Shown here: in pieces, positions 46,828-54,517 of the stretch
Position numbering within the stretch: position 1 is the first letter of the stretch
Layout of the letters: each line of letters begins with the position of its first letter
DNA from: Palsa-147 sp963771905
GTDB taxonomy: Bacteria; Acidobacteriota; Terriglobia; Acidiferrales; UBA7541
Assembly: GCA_963771905.1 (NCBI GenBank)
Contig: CAVYVI010000009.1
Location: forward strand, 248,001 to 312,000
Length of the DNA: 64,000 bases
Direction of reading: 5' to 3'
Notes under the pieces: model-generated
Told to the model about the DNA's origin: nothing
What the model saw: the letters and a program-made list of their open reading frames with translations, nothing else
The model's database searches: none
Translations under genes and position numbers: made by a program

Positions 46828-48290
46828 CGCGTGTAGCCGCAGGGCTGATCTATCACGAATCGAACACGTTTTTCTCCCAGCCGATGACGATCGAGAGGTT
46901 CGAGGAGAAGGACCTGCACTATGGCCGTGAGATTTTCGAGCATTGGAAGGGCACGTGCTCCGAGCTGGGCGGATTCATCGAAGGCGCGAAGACACACGGA
47001 TTTGATCTAGTTCCCACTGTTGCTGCGTGGGGAATGCCGGCCGGTCCACTCACGAACGAAACATTTGAAACGCTCAGCACCTCGTTGATCACCCGGTTGC
47101 AGCAGGAATTACCTCTCGCGGGAGTGCTGCTTGCGTTGCATGGGTCAATGGTCTCCGATTCATTTCCGGACGCCGACGGAGAATTGCTCCGGCGAGTACG
47201 GCAGGCAATTGGCCCAGGTACACCTCTTGTTGTGACGCTCGACTATCACGCGAATGTAACCGATCAGATGGTTCGCTGGCCCGACGCGATGGTTGGGTAC
47301 GACACTTACCCGCACATCGATCAAGCGGAACGCGGCCGGGAAGCTGCAGATATTTTGCAGCGCATGATACAGAGTGGGCTGCGGCCGAAGCTGGCGTTGG
47401 CGCGGCGCCCTTTGTTTCCCCACATCCTGAGGCAATTGACCGAGCGGCCACCGATGTCAGACGCGATTGCGTTAGCGAACGAGATCGAACAAGCTCCGGA
47501 CATGTTGGCCGTTACCGTGGCTGCGGGGTTTCCGTATTCCGATGTTCCGGACGCGGGATTCAGCGTGTACGCGGTCGCGAAAGAGGATCAGCAAGTTGCA
47601 TTGCGCGCGGCAGAGCGCGTGGCGGATTTTGTGTGGAACCGGCGGAACGAGTTCCAGGTGACTCTGCCCGGACCCGCGGCAGCCGTCCGCCAAGCGATGG
47701 CGGAGCATCAAGGGTTGACGGTCCTCGTGGACGTGGGTGACAACCTCGGCGCAGGAACTCCCGGCGATGGCACCATACTTTTGGCAGAACTCCTCAAGCA
47801 AAAGGCTCAAGGCGCCCTGGTCTTGCTTTGCGATCCCGATGCCGTGGCAGTCGCTGAAAAAGCTGGGGTGCGCCAGCGTGTACGAGTCGCAGTCGGCGGA
47901 AAGGTTGATCCTCTTCATGGCAGCCCAGTGGAGATCGAAGGAGTCGTGCGAACTTTGAGTGATGGTGTATACAAAAATATCGGACCGATGCGCGATGGCG
48001 TCGTGGACGACCAGGGCCGCACCGCCGTAATCGACACGGGCGGAATTCTCGTTGTCCTCAACGAGCGGCGGATGCCGATGTGGAATCTTCAACAATTGCG
48101 AGCTCTCGGCATCGAACCAACTAGGCTGAATATCGTGGTGGTCAAAGCCGCAATCGCGTATCGCGCGGCGTACGAGCCAATCGCGAAACGTATCATTGAA
48201 GTTGATACTCCGGGATTGGCCGCTGCGGATGTCCGGCGATTCCCGTATAAACGTCTGAAACGGCCCATGTATCCTTTAGACGCCATATGA
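46824..48290 (+). CDS. M81-family metallohydrolase (MlrC/microcystinase C-like)
   Basis: The 488-residue protein has MlrC-family features: AGLIYHESNTFF at the N-terminus, LLALHGSMVS, the metal site VTLDYHANVTDQM with Asp and His, and VGYDTYPHIDQAERG. DVGDNLGAGTPGDGT and the RRFPYKRLKRPMYPLD C-terminus complete the family pattern. MlrC cleaves amide bonds next to unusual beta-amino acids; many soil homologs sit in unexplored catabolic clusters. Start and stop overlap both neighbours by 4 bp (ATGA), so it is co-translated with the PLP lyase and the SDR. Confidence 0.88.
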   Translation: MTRVAAGLIYHESNTFFSQPMTIERFEEKDLHYGREIFEHWKGTCSELGGFIEGAKTHGFDLVPTVAAWGMPAGPLTNETFETLSTSLITRLQQELPLAGVLLALHGSMVSDSFPDADGELLRRVRQAIGPGTPLVVTLDYHANVTDQMVRWPDAMVGYDTYPHIDQAERGREAADILQRMIQSGLRPKLALARRPLFPHILRQLTERPPMSDAIALANEIEQAPDMLAVTVAAGFPYSDVPDAGFSVYAVAKEDQQVALRAAERVADFVWNRRNEFQVTLPGPAAAVRQAMAEHQGLTVLVDVGDNLGAGTPGDGTILLAELLKQKAQGALVLLCDPDAVAVAEKAGVRQRVRVAVGGKVDPLHGSPVEIEGVVRTLSDGVYKNIGPMRDGVVDDQGRTAVIDTGGILVVLNERRMPMWNLQQLRALGIEPTRLNIVVVKAAIAYRAAYEPIAKRIIEVDTPGLAAADVRRFPYKRLKRPMYPLDAI

Positions 48291-49051
48291 GCCTCGAAGG
48301 AAAAGTTGCTCTGATCACCGGCGGCGGAATGGGCATCGGCTTTGGTATCGCCGAAGTTCTCGCCGAAAAAGGCGTCAAGCTCGTGCTGGCGCAGCGGCGG
48401 ATTGAGTTGGTGCAGCATGCAGCCGAACGATTGCGCCCGGCGGAAGTTGTTGCGGAAAGCCTTGACATTCGAGATCCGGACGCCGTCGAGAAAGTCGTTG
48501 AGTCGGCGATGCGGCGTTACGGCGGAATCGACATCCTCGTGAACAACGCTAGCGTGACTGGAATGCCCGCCATCGCGCCGATGCTCGAATGCGATCGGGC
48601 CACGGTCGACACCATCGTCGATGCGAACCTCAAGGGCACGTTCTATTGCTCGCAATCGGTGGCCAAACGTATGGTGAGCGGGGGCCGGGGCGGCAGCATC
48701 ATTCACATTAGCTCGGTCGGCGCTTATGCGGGGCAGGAATTCGCGAGTCTCTATTGCGCCACTAAAGCTGCACAGGTTTCGCTCGCACAGACGATGGCGC
48801 TTGAACTCGCGCCGCATAAGATTCGTGTAAACAGTATCGCCGCTGGAGATATCAATACGGAAGCTAGCGCCAATATCACAGCAGAAAAAAGAGACATCGG
48901 CGCTTCCAAGCGCTATGTCAGAGAAACGCCGCTCGGACACCGTGGCACGCCCCGCGATATCGGCTACGCGGTGGCATACCTTGCTTCGGATGAAGCCAGT
49001 TTTGTGACTGGCGCGACGCTTCTCGTTGATGGCGGATTTTTGACCTACTAG
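48287..49051 (+). CDS. SDR-family oxidoreductase 1
   Basis: The 254-residue classical SDR has the cofactor motif TGGGMGIGFGIAE (TGxxxGxG), ILVNNAS, catalytic Ser (IHISSVGA) and Tyr-x-x-x-Lys in YCATK, ending in FVTGATLLVDGGFLTY. It is an NAD(P)-dependent alcohol or sugar dehydrogenase. Its ATG overlaps the M81 stop by 4 bp. Confidence 0.9.
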   Translation: MSLEGKVALITGGGMGIGFGIAEVLAEKGVKLVLAQRRIELVQHAAERLRPAEVVAESLDIRDPDAVEKVVESAMRRYGGIDILVNNASVTGMPAIAPMLECDRATVDTIVDANLKGTFYCSQSVAKRMVSGGRGGSIIHISSVGAYAGQEFASLYCATKAAQVSLAQTMALELAPHKIRVNSIAAGDINTEASANITAEKRDIGASKRYVRETPLGHRGTPRDIGYAVAYLASDEASFVTGATLLVDGGFLTY

Positions 49052-49068
49052 TAGCGGCTGTAAGAGGT

Positions 49069-50043
49069 CTGTCCATCGAGAGAATAACCAGCACGGAATT
49101 CGACCCGGCTCAATTTGAACGGGGCCGGAAGCACGCACTCGACCTGTCTCTCGATCCGTGGGTCGAGGGAACGAGCCTGCCGGTTTTGCTCGCGCGAGGG
49201 CGGTGCGCCGGACAAACGCTTGTTGTAACTGCCGGTGTTCACGGCGACGAGTACGAGGGCGTGCGCACGATTCTGGAAACATTTCGATCGTTAAACGTCG
49301 ATGACATGGCGGGAGACTTCCTTGCGGTAACCGTTGCGAATCCGCCGGCTTTTTGGAATGGCACGCGCCTGAGCCCTCTCGATCAGGCCAACCTCGCGCG
49401 CGCGTTCCCCGGAAGCTTGGATGGCGGGCCGACTTCGGCCATTGCATACGTGCTGGGAAATTCGATTATCAAACATGCGGGGTTCTTTCTGGACCTCCAC
49501 AGCGCGGGTGCGCGACTCCTCATGCCGACAATGCTTGGCTACGATGCCGCCGACGCGCGATCGCGCGCTGCCGCAAATGCGTTCGGTGCCACGGTAATCT
49601 GGGGCCACCCCGAGGTCGCTCCGGGCCGAACGATTTCGTTTGCGAAGCAAAACGGAATTCCGTGGCTGTACACCGAGGCTCGCGGCGCCGGAAGAATCCA
49701 TCCGGATGATTTGCAAATGTTTATGAACGGCGTCCAAAACTTGATGCGCCATCTGCGAATCTTGCCGGGCGAGCCGGCGCCGGGCAAGATCGAGACGCAT
49801 TTGATCGGGAGCGGAGATATTGATGAATCGCTCGTCGCCACGAAAAGCGGTTTCTTGATTCCCGAGGTTGAGCTTCTCGAGCATGTGAACGCTGGAAAAC
49901 GACTCGGACGTACCGTCGATCTTCACTCGGAGACAATCGAAAGCTTTGTCGCCGCTCGCGACGGCGTCGTTGCTTTGATTCGATCGTGGCCCGTCGTGAC
50001 TCCAGGCGATGGAACGTTTTTGATAACCGGTGAAGCGGAATGA
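49069..50043 (+). CDS. AstE/AspA-type (M14-like) zinc deacylase, unusual start
   Basis: This succinylglutamate desuccinylase/aspartoacylase-family protein has the zinc motif GVHGDEYEG (HxxE), a second His in LDLHSAG, and the catalytic Glu in YTEARGAG. A biotinyl-like C-terminal end follows (VAARDGVVALIRSWP..PGDGT). Relatives include DoeB, which deacetylates N-acetyl-diaminobutyrate. The conserved frame extends upstream (..RKHALDLSLDPWVEGTSLPV) to a stop at 49027, yet contains no ATG, GTG or TTG before a TTG at 49186 that would remove ~39 residues. A CTG at 49069 (reading LSIERITSTEF) is my best guess. Its stop overlaps the next SDR by 4 bp. Confidence 0.8.
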   Translation: MSIERITSTEFDPAQFERGRKHALDLSLDPWVEGTSLPVLLARGRCAGQTLVVTAGVHGDEYEGVRTILETFRSLNVDDMAGDFLAVTVANPPAFWNGTRLSPLDQANLARAFPGSLDGGPTSAIAYVLGNSIIKHAGFFLDLHSAGARLLMPTMLGYDAADARSRAAANAFGATVIWGHPEVAPGRTISFAKQNGIPWLYTEARGAGRIHPDDLQMFMNGVQNLMRHLRILPGEPAPGKIETHLIGSGDIDESLVATKSGFLIPEVELLEHVNAGKRLGRTVDLHSETIESFVAARDGVVALIRSWPVVTPGDGTFLITGEAE

Positions 50044-50825
50044 AGCGCGCTTTGGACCTCTTTCGACTTGATGGAAAGATCGCTCTGGTTTCCGGCGGAA
50101 CGGGGATCGTTGGCAATCCGATAGCGCGTGCCCTCGCCGAGGCCGGCGCGATCGTCATCGTCGCATCGCGCGATGCCGAACGGTGCACCGCTTTTGCTCA
50201 AGAGCTCACTAAGGAGGGTTCGAGAGCGGAAGGCGAGCGCCTCGATCTCTCATCAGAACAGGAAATCCGAGACCTACGCGATCAAATTCTGACGCGGCAT
50301 GGGCGACTCGACATTTTGTTCAACAATGCCGTCGCAAGGGCCGGCGGAGACTTGCGGCACACGACGGCCCACGATTGGGAAGAAACGATGCGGGTGAATT
50401 CCACCGGCGTCTTCCTCGCATCCCAAATATTTTCCGAACCGATGCAGGCTCAACGATCGGGTTCGATCATCAACATTTCCTCTATCTACGGAGTCGTGGG
50501 ACCGGACTTCTCAATCTATGAGGGCACGGCCATGTCGAATCCCGTGAATTACTCGTTCGCGAAGAGCGGAATTATCGGCCTGACGCGCTATTTGGCGAGT
50601 TTCCTGGGCCCGTTCGGAGTCCGCGTCAATTGCATGTCGCCGGGAGGATTTTGGACAGCCGATGCCCCTGAAGTCTTTGTCAAAAATTATTCGCATCGCA
50701 CACTTCTTGGACGCATGGCCGTTCCGGACGACATCAAGGGCGCCGCTCTGTTCCTGGCTTCAGATGCCTCCGCTTATGTCACCGGACAAAACATTCCCGT
50801 GGATGGCGGATGGACTTCAATCTAA
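50040..50825 (+). CDS. SDR-family oxidoreductase 2
   Basis: The 261-residue SDR has a slightly altered cofactor loop SGGTGIVGNPIARAL, ILFNNAV, catalytic Ser (IINISSIYGVVG), a Tyr/Lys pair in NYSFAKSG, and the closing YVTGQNIPVDGGWTSI. It is the last gene of the long operon and is translationally coupled to the deacylase. It ends 4 bp into the convergent Gfo/Idh gene. Confidence 0.9.
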   Translation: MKRALDLFRLDGKIALVSGGTGIVGNPIARALAEAGAIVIVASRDAERCTAFAQELTKEGSRAEGERLDLSSEQEIRDLRDQILTRHGRLDILFNNAVARAGGDLRHTTAHDWEETMRVNSTGVFLASQIFSEPMQAQRSGSIINISSIYGVVGPDFSIYEGTAMSNPVNYSFAKSGIIGLTRYLASFLGPFGVRVNCMSPGGFWTADAPEVFVKNYSHRTLLGRMAVPDDIKGAALFLASDASAYVTGQNIPVDGGWTSI

Positions 50826-51835
50826 GCGATCGCGGTGCTTCCCGGCGTGGCTGTCGTCGAGTCAACGGTCGTGATCTCTTGCATTGGCGACCGCATTGCT
50901 TCCAGGCAAACGGACAATGTGGCGAGCGCTTCTCGTAGAGTGCATCGCGGAGGGCGGGTCTTTTGGATCGCGTCAAGGAAATCACGGGCCTGATCGATAT
51001 GCCACGTGTCGCGTTCGTTGAGCTCTTCGTATCGGCGGTTCGCGCCGCCAGTGCCCGTGACGAGAATCTCTCCGGTCAAGAGATTTGCAGTAAGCGCCGC
51101 CTCGCTTCCTGCGATGTGACACTCGCGCCTAACACAGCGATCGGCAGCGTGGAGATGGATTCCCGCCAACAGGCCGATTCGAGAACTCAGCCACAAATCG
51201 GCAATTCCCTCGTCAGAGATGCCCAATTCCGGCACCAGCGCGCGGCGGCTTGCATCGAGTCGCAGTGCCCCGAAAATCCACTCGAGATAGTTCAGTTCAT
51301 GACTCAGATCAAGGATCACGCCCGCCGCTGCGTTTGCAGAACCGTAGTAGGCCCGGCGGTAATCAGGCCGCGAATCCGGGAGGTAGTGCGTGCACGCTGA
51401 GTGGACTGAAATTGGTGCGCCAATCGTTCCAGCCCGCACGAGGTCCCGCAACTTTGCGACGACGGGATGGAATCGCAGCGTGTATCCGACGGAAGCAGTC
51501 AATTTCTTTTCTTCACAGAGTGCAATCAAGCGATCGATTCCCGCTAGATTCGCCGAAAGTGGCTTCTCGATTAGCAAATGCAGTCCTGCCTGGGCACAAA
51601 GAACTCCTATGGACACATGGGAATCCGCTGGCGTGGCAATCACGGCAGCGTCAAATCTATCGAAAGGAACTGCACTGAGATCGATGAACGAATTGGCACA
51701 TCCATACCGATCCGCGATTTCTCTCGCCCGAACTTCCTTTGGCTCAACAAGGGAGACTGAGACTCCTTCGATGTGGCGAAAGGCGCGGATATGCCGTTCT
51801 CCGATCGATCCCGCCCCGATGACAATCACGCGCAT
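50822..51835 (-). CDS. Gfo/Idh/MocA-family oxidoreductase 2
   Basis: The protein has 337 residues from the ATG at 51835, where the Rossmann start MRVIVIGAGSIGERHIRAF begins; the open frame extends 95 codons further upstream without similarity. IEKPLSANLAG is the EKP motif and GVILDLSHELNYLEWIFG the catalytic region. It resembles sugar dehydrogenases acting on nucleotide or free amino sugars. It is on the strand opposite to the long operon and has no palindromic operator that I can see. Confidence 0.88.
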   Translation of the reverse strand: MRVIVIGAGSIGERHIRAFRHIEGVSVSLVEPKEVRAREIADRYGCANSFIDLSAVPFDRFDAAVIATPADSHVSIGVLCAQAGLHLLIEKPLSANLAGIDRLIALCEEKKLTASVGYTLRFHPVVAKLRDLVRAGTIGAPISVHSACTHYLPDSRPDYRRAYYGSANAAAGVILDLSHELNYLEWIFGALRLDASRRALVPELGISDEGIADLWLSSRIGLLAGIHLHAADRCVRRECHIAGSEAALTANLLTGEILVTGTGGANRRYEELNERDTWHIDQARDFLDAIQKTRPPRCTLREALATLSVCLEAMRSPMQEITTVDSTTATPGSTAIA

Positions 51836-52184
51836 GACGGGCGCAATTTGCATTCGGTGTGTCACCCGACTCGGCCAGTCCCCGCGCATCTGCGCGGAGG
51901 AGCTTTCCCTGAATAGTATTCGGTACTTGCGACCCGCCGAACGAGATTCAGCAACCGCGCTCATGTTGACGTTGCTGAACGGTTCCGTCAAGGGACGTCG
52001 CGCGGCATCGAATTTCACGGAGAGCGGACGTGTTAGAATCTGTGCCGCGAATTGTGACGGTTGCGTGTCAGAACACGAGTTGGAAGAGCTCGAAGAATAG
52101 TCCGCGCGACGATTTGGCAACTCAAAGCTGATCTCGCGGACTTGAAAGCTAAAAACCTACGTAAAAGGATTCACGGGAGCGCTC

Positions 52185-52562
52185 ATGCGCAAAACAATTC
52201 ATCCGCCAAAAGCAGCAAAGCCGAAGGGGCCATATTCACCAGGAGTGATAGCTGACGGATTTCTTTTCGTCGCCGGGCAAGCTCCGATCAATCCCGAGAC
52301 AAACGAGATCGAGTACGGAGACATTCGATCCGAAACTCGACGCGCGCTCATGAATATTCAGGATGTATTAGAGGCGGCCGGAAGTTCTCTGCGCGAAGTC
52401 GTGCGCGTCGGCGTGTTCCTGAGCGATCTCAAGGATTTCGAAGCGATGAACGAGGTCTACCGCGAGTTCTTTCCCGAAGATCAGCCGGCACGAACAACTG
52501 TTGGCGTCCAATTGCCAAGATTCAAAGTGGAAATCGACTGCATCGCGCGCGCGCAAGAATAG
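52185..52562 (+). CDS. RidA-family enamine/imine deaminase
   Basis: The 125-residue protein has the RidA/YjgF signature: KGPYSPGVIADGFLFVAGQ, VVRVGVFLSDLKDF, FFPEDQPARTTVGV (active-site Arg) and VEIDCIARA. RidA hydrolyses reactive enamines made by PLP dehydratases, fitting the threonine dehydratase-like gene at 45793. It is divergent from Gfo/Idh 2. Confidence 0.93.
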   Translation: MRKTIHPPKAAKPKGPYSPGVIADGFLFVAGQAPINPETNEIEYGDIRSETRRALMNIQDVLEAAGSSLREVVRVGVFLSDLKDFEAMNEVYREFFPEDQPARTTVGVQLPRFKVEIDCIARAQE

Positions 52563-52606
52563 GGAGCGAGCGCGAACATCGCGCTCGCCTCCACCAATGG
52601 CTGCAG

Positions 52607-53683
52607 TTACGGGCGGACGCCCGAAATTTTCAAATCGATGCGATAAACGCTCGTGGTTGCGGTGATGAAGAGCGACTTCCCATCGCTGCCACCCCAATTG
52701 AGATTTGCAACGGGCTCAGGGGTGATTATTGTGGCGATATGCTTCCCTGCCGAAGAGAAAATCCACAAACCACCTGGACCCGAGCCGTACAAATTCCCTG
52801 CTTTATCAACCTTAATTCCGTCAGGACCTCCCCCGCGCGTATCGGACGTTGCATCGTAGAAAATCGTAGCATCGCCAAGCGTCCCGTCCGCTTTCACGCG
52901 GTATCGCATCCAGAGTTTCTGTGGTTCCGAATTGTCGACGTAGAGGTATTTTTCATCCGGTGAAAAGACGATGCCATTCGGCCGCGGCAGATCCTGTACG
53001 AGAAGCTGCAATTTATCCCGACGCGGAGGCGCGCCGGGCTTTTGGTCAAATGCGCTCGCAAGGCGATAAACGCCATTGATCTTCAATTCCTTCGCCGGAT
53101 CATTATCTCCCTGCGTTGGCAGACCGTAGGGTGGATCCGTGAAGTAGAGGGACCCGTCCGATTTGTAAACGAGGTCGTTGGGACTATTGAGGCGCTTGCC
53201 CTCATACGTATCGGCAAGGACGGTTGCGTTCGCTGGATCGCTAAGCGATTCGAGCCGGTAAACATCGCGCTGGGCATGTCCGGCGACCGTCAGGCGCCCG
53301 CGTCCGTCAAGCGTCATACCGTTCGAGCCCGGTTCCGGTCCACCGTACGCTGTCGTTCCTTTATACCCACTGGGTTGCAGATATATGGTCACCGTGTCAG
53401 GAGGGCTCAATTTGCGGATGCTGTTGCTGGAAATATCGGCGAAGAGCAAGGAGCCATCGTGAATCCAGATGGGCCCCTCCGTCCAGCCGAATCCGGTGGC
53501 TAGCCTTCGCAAAGTGGCACCATTTGGAATGATGTCGTTTGCGGCGGGATCGAGCCGCTCGACTTTCACAGCGTTCTGCCCCGACGCGTACGAAGTTGAA
53601 TCCGCACAGTGCGGCAACGCAGCGCCGATTTCCAGGACAACCAGAATGAAGAAGCTGGCTATTGTTGCTCGAGCCAAGAACAT
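52607..53683 (-). CDS. Secreted SMP-30/gluconolactonase-family hydrolase
   Basis: The 358-residue protein has a signal peptide (ASFFILVVLEIGAALPHC) and a six-bladed SMP-30 propeller: FGWTEGPIWIHDGSLLFADI (metal Glu), GSNGMTLDGRGRL, RLNSPNDLVYKSDGSLYFTDP (Asn/Asp metal ligands), LPRPNGIVFSPDEKYLYV and GPDGIKVDKAGNLYG. It opens sugar lactones, here in the periplasm, which fits sugar-acid catabolism. It is the last cargo gene before the island's right end. Confidence 0.88.
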   Translation of the reverse strand: MFLARATIASFFILVVLEIGAALPHCADSTSYASGQNAVKVERLDPAANDIIPNGATLRRLATGFGWTEGPIWIHDGSLLFADISSNSIRKLSPPDTVTIYLQPSGYKGTTAYGGPEPGSNGMTLDGRGRLTVAGHAQRDVYRLESLSDPANATVLADTYEGKRLNSPNDLVYKSDGSLYFTDPPYGLPTQGDNDPAKELKINGVYRLASAFDQKPGAPPRRDKLQLLVQDLPRPNGIVFSPDEKYLYVDNSEPQKLWMRYRVKADGTLGDATIFYDATSDTRGGGPDGIKVDKAGNLYGSGPGGLWIFSSAGKHIATIITPEPVANLNWGGSDGKSLFITATTSVYRIDLKISGVRP

Positions 53684-54297
53684 TCTCCTTTTTGTGCGCT
53701 TGCAGACCTAACGGTCAAAGAACTTCTATACCATGCGACTCGGTTGGCGAGAACAAAAACAGCGATTTCTTCGGCTCGAGTGTACAGTGGACATGACGGA
53801 TTCCAGAAATACCAAGACCACTCTACGATAGTGTTAAGTAACCGCGCGCAATTGCAAGCGGCGTGGTATTCGCGGATCGCAGTCGCGCGGTTCTGGAGCA
53901 CAAAGAGAACCGACAGCGGCCCTGGCCTGATCCAGAACTCTCCCGGCGTGTAATTCCTACTGCGATGTGGTTCGCCAAAACCTCAGCCAGGACCAAAAAG
54001 GGCCGGTTCTTGGTAAAGTAGCCCTGAATACGATCATCGCCCTCGATACAGCACGAAGACTCTGGAGGGCAGGAACCTGAGTGCGCGCGGAGCGCTTCGG
54101 TCCGAATCTCCATGAATCACTCTACAAGCGTTTGCTCACAAGATTCGAGTCCGACTGTGCCCAATTTTGTGCCCCATCTCCCTAACAAACTGTAGCAAGT
54201 GGGCACAATTAGGGAGGGGAGAGAATTACCGCTACTATGTTGCAAAATCAATGTGATAGCAAACAATCCCACTCAGTGGGAAAATTATGCGCCGCAA
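53684..54297. other. Right-end non-coding region of the island
   Basis: About 600 bases without a credible gene. It holds the right copy of the 20-bp terminal repeat (54156-54175), an inverted partial copy GGGCACAATT (54201-54210) and a perfect 15-bp hairpin TCCCACTCAGTGGGA (54267-54281) just before the att core. Confidence 0.6.
54156..54175. repeat. Right copy of 20-bp terminal direct repeat
   Basis: TGTGCCCAATTTTGTGCCCC equals the left copy (9568-9587) except for one base. It lies 123 bp inside attR and is a candidate integrase/excisionase binding site. Confidence 0.6.
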
Positions 54298-54343
54298 CTG
54301 TTAACCGAAGGGTTGCTAGTTCGAATCTAGCCCGGGGAGCCAA
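54298..54343 (+). repeat. attR core, duplicated 3' part of tRNA-Asn
   Basis: The 46 bases are identical to 9476-9521. The 5' half of the tRNA is absent, so it is a junction scar and not a second tRNA gene. Confidence 0.95.
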
Positions 54344-54517
54344 CCTTTTTTGTGATCAATCGCTTACCGTGTTGCGTTCTCACGTCTTACTTCCAGAAAC
54401 CTCGATGCCAAATTCTCACCGAACGACTCAGCTTCAACCGCCGCCGCGTGATTTCAGCTGACAAGAGGAATTTGAGTCGCTAATCTTCAGCGTCGCAGCG
54501 GAAAAGGAGAAAACAAT

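Larger units (their letters stand above)
9476..54343. mobile_element. 44.9-kb tRNA-Asn-integrated genomic island
   Basis: The segment is bounded by identical 46-bp direct repeats: the 3' part of tRNA-Asn at 9476-9521 and its copy at 54298-54343. A tyrosine integrase gene starts at the tRNA-proximal end with its stop 10 bp from the repeat. Behind it lie an excisionase-like HTH gene, a RepA-like ATPase and iteron-like repeats, then an IS-rich zone and a ~27-kb catabolic regulon. No conjugation, capsid or portal genes are visible, so it looks like an integrative, possibly self-replicating but not self-transferring element. The flanks on both sides read as ordinary chromosome. Confidence 0.9.

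Noticed and set aside
51836..52120. 95-codon extension of Gfo/Idh 2
   Set aside because: It lacks similarity and the Rossmann fold starts exactly at the ATG at 51835.
45793..52562. Ectoine/hydroxyectoine degradation cluster
   Set aside because: A DoeB-like deacylase, EutB-like lyase and aminotransferase are suggestive, but hydrolase DoeA/EutD, EutC and the MocR-type EnuR regulator are absent and many sugar-acid enzymes are present.
54298..54343. Second tRNA-Asn gene
   Set aside because: Only the 3' part from the anticodon loop onward is present; the acceptor 5' strand and D arm are missing, so it is an att scar.
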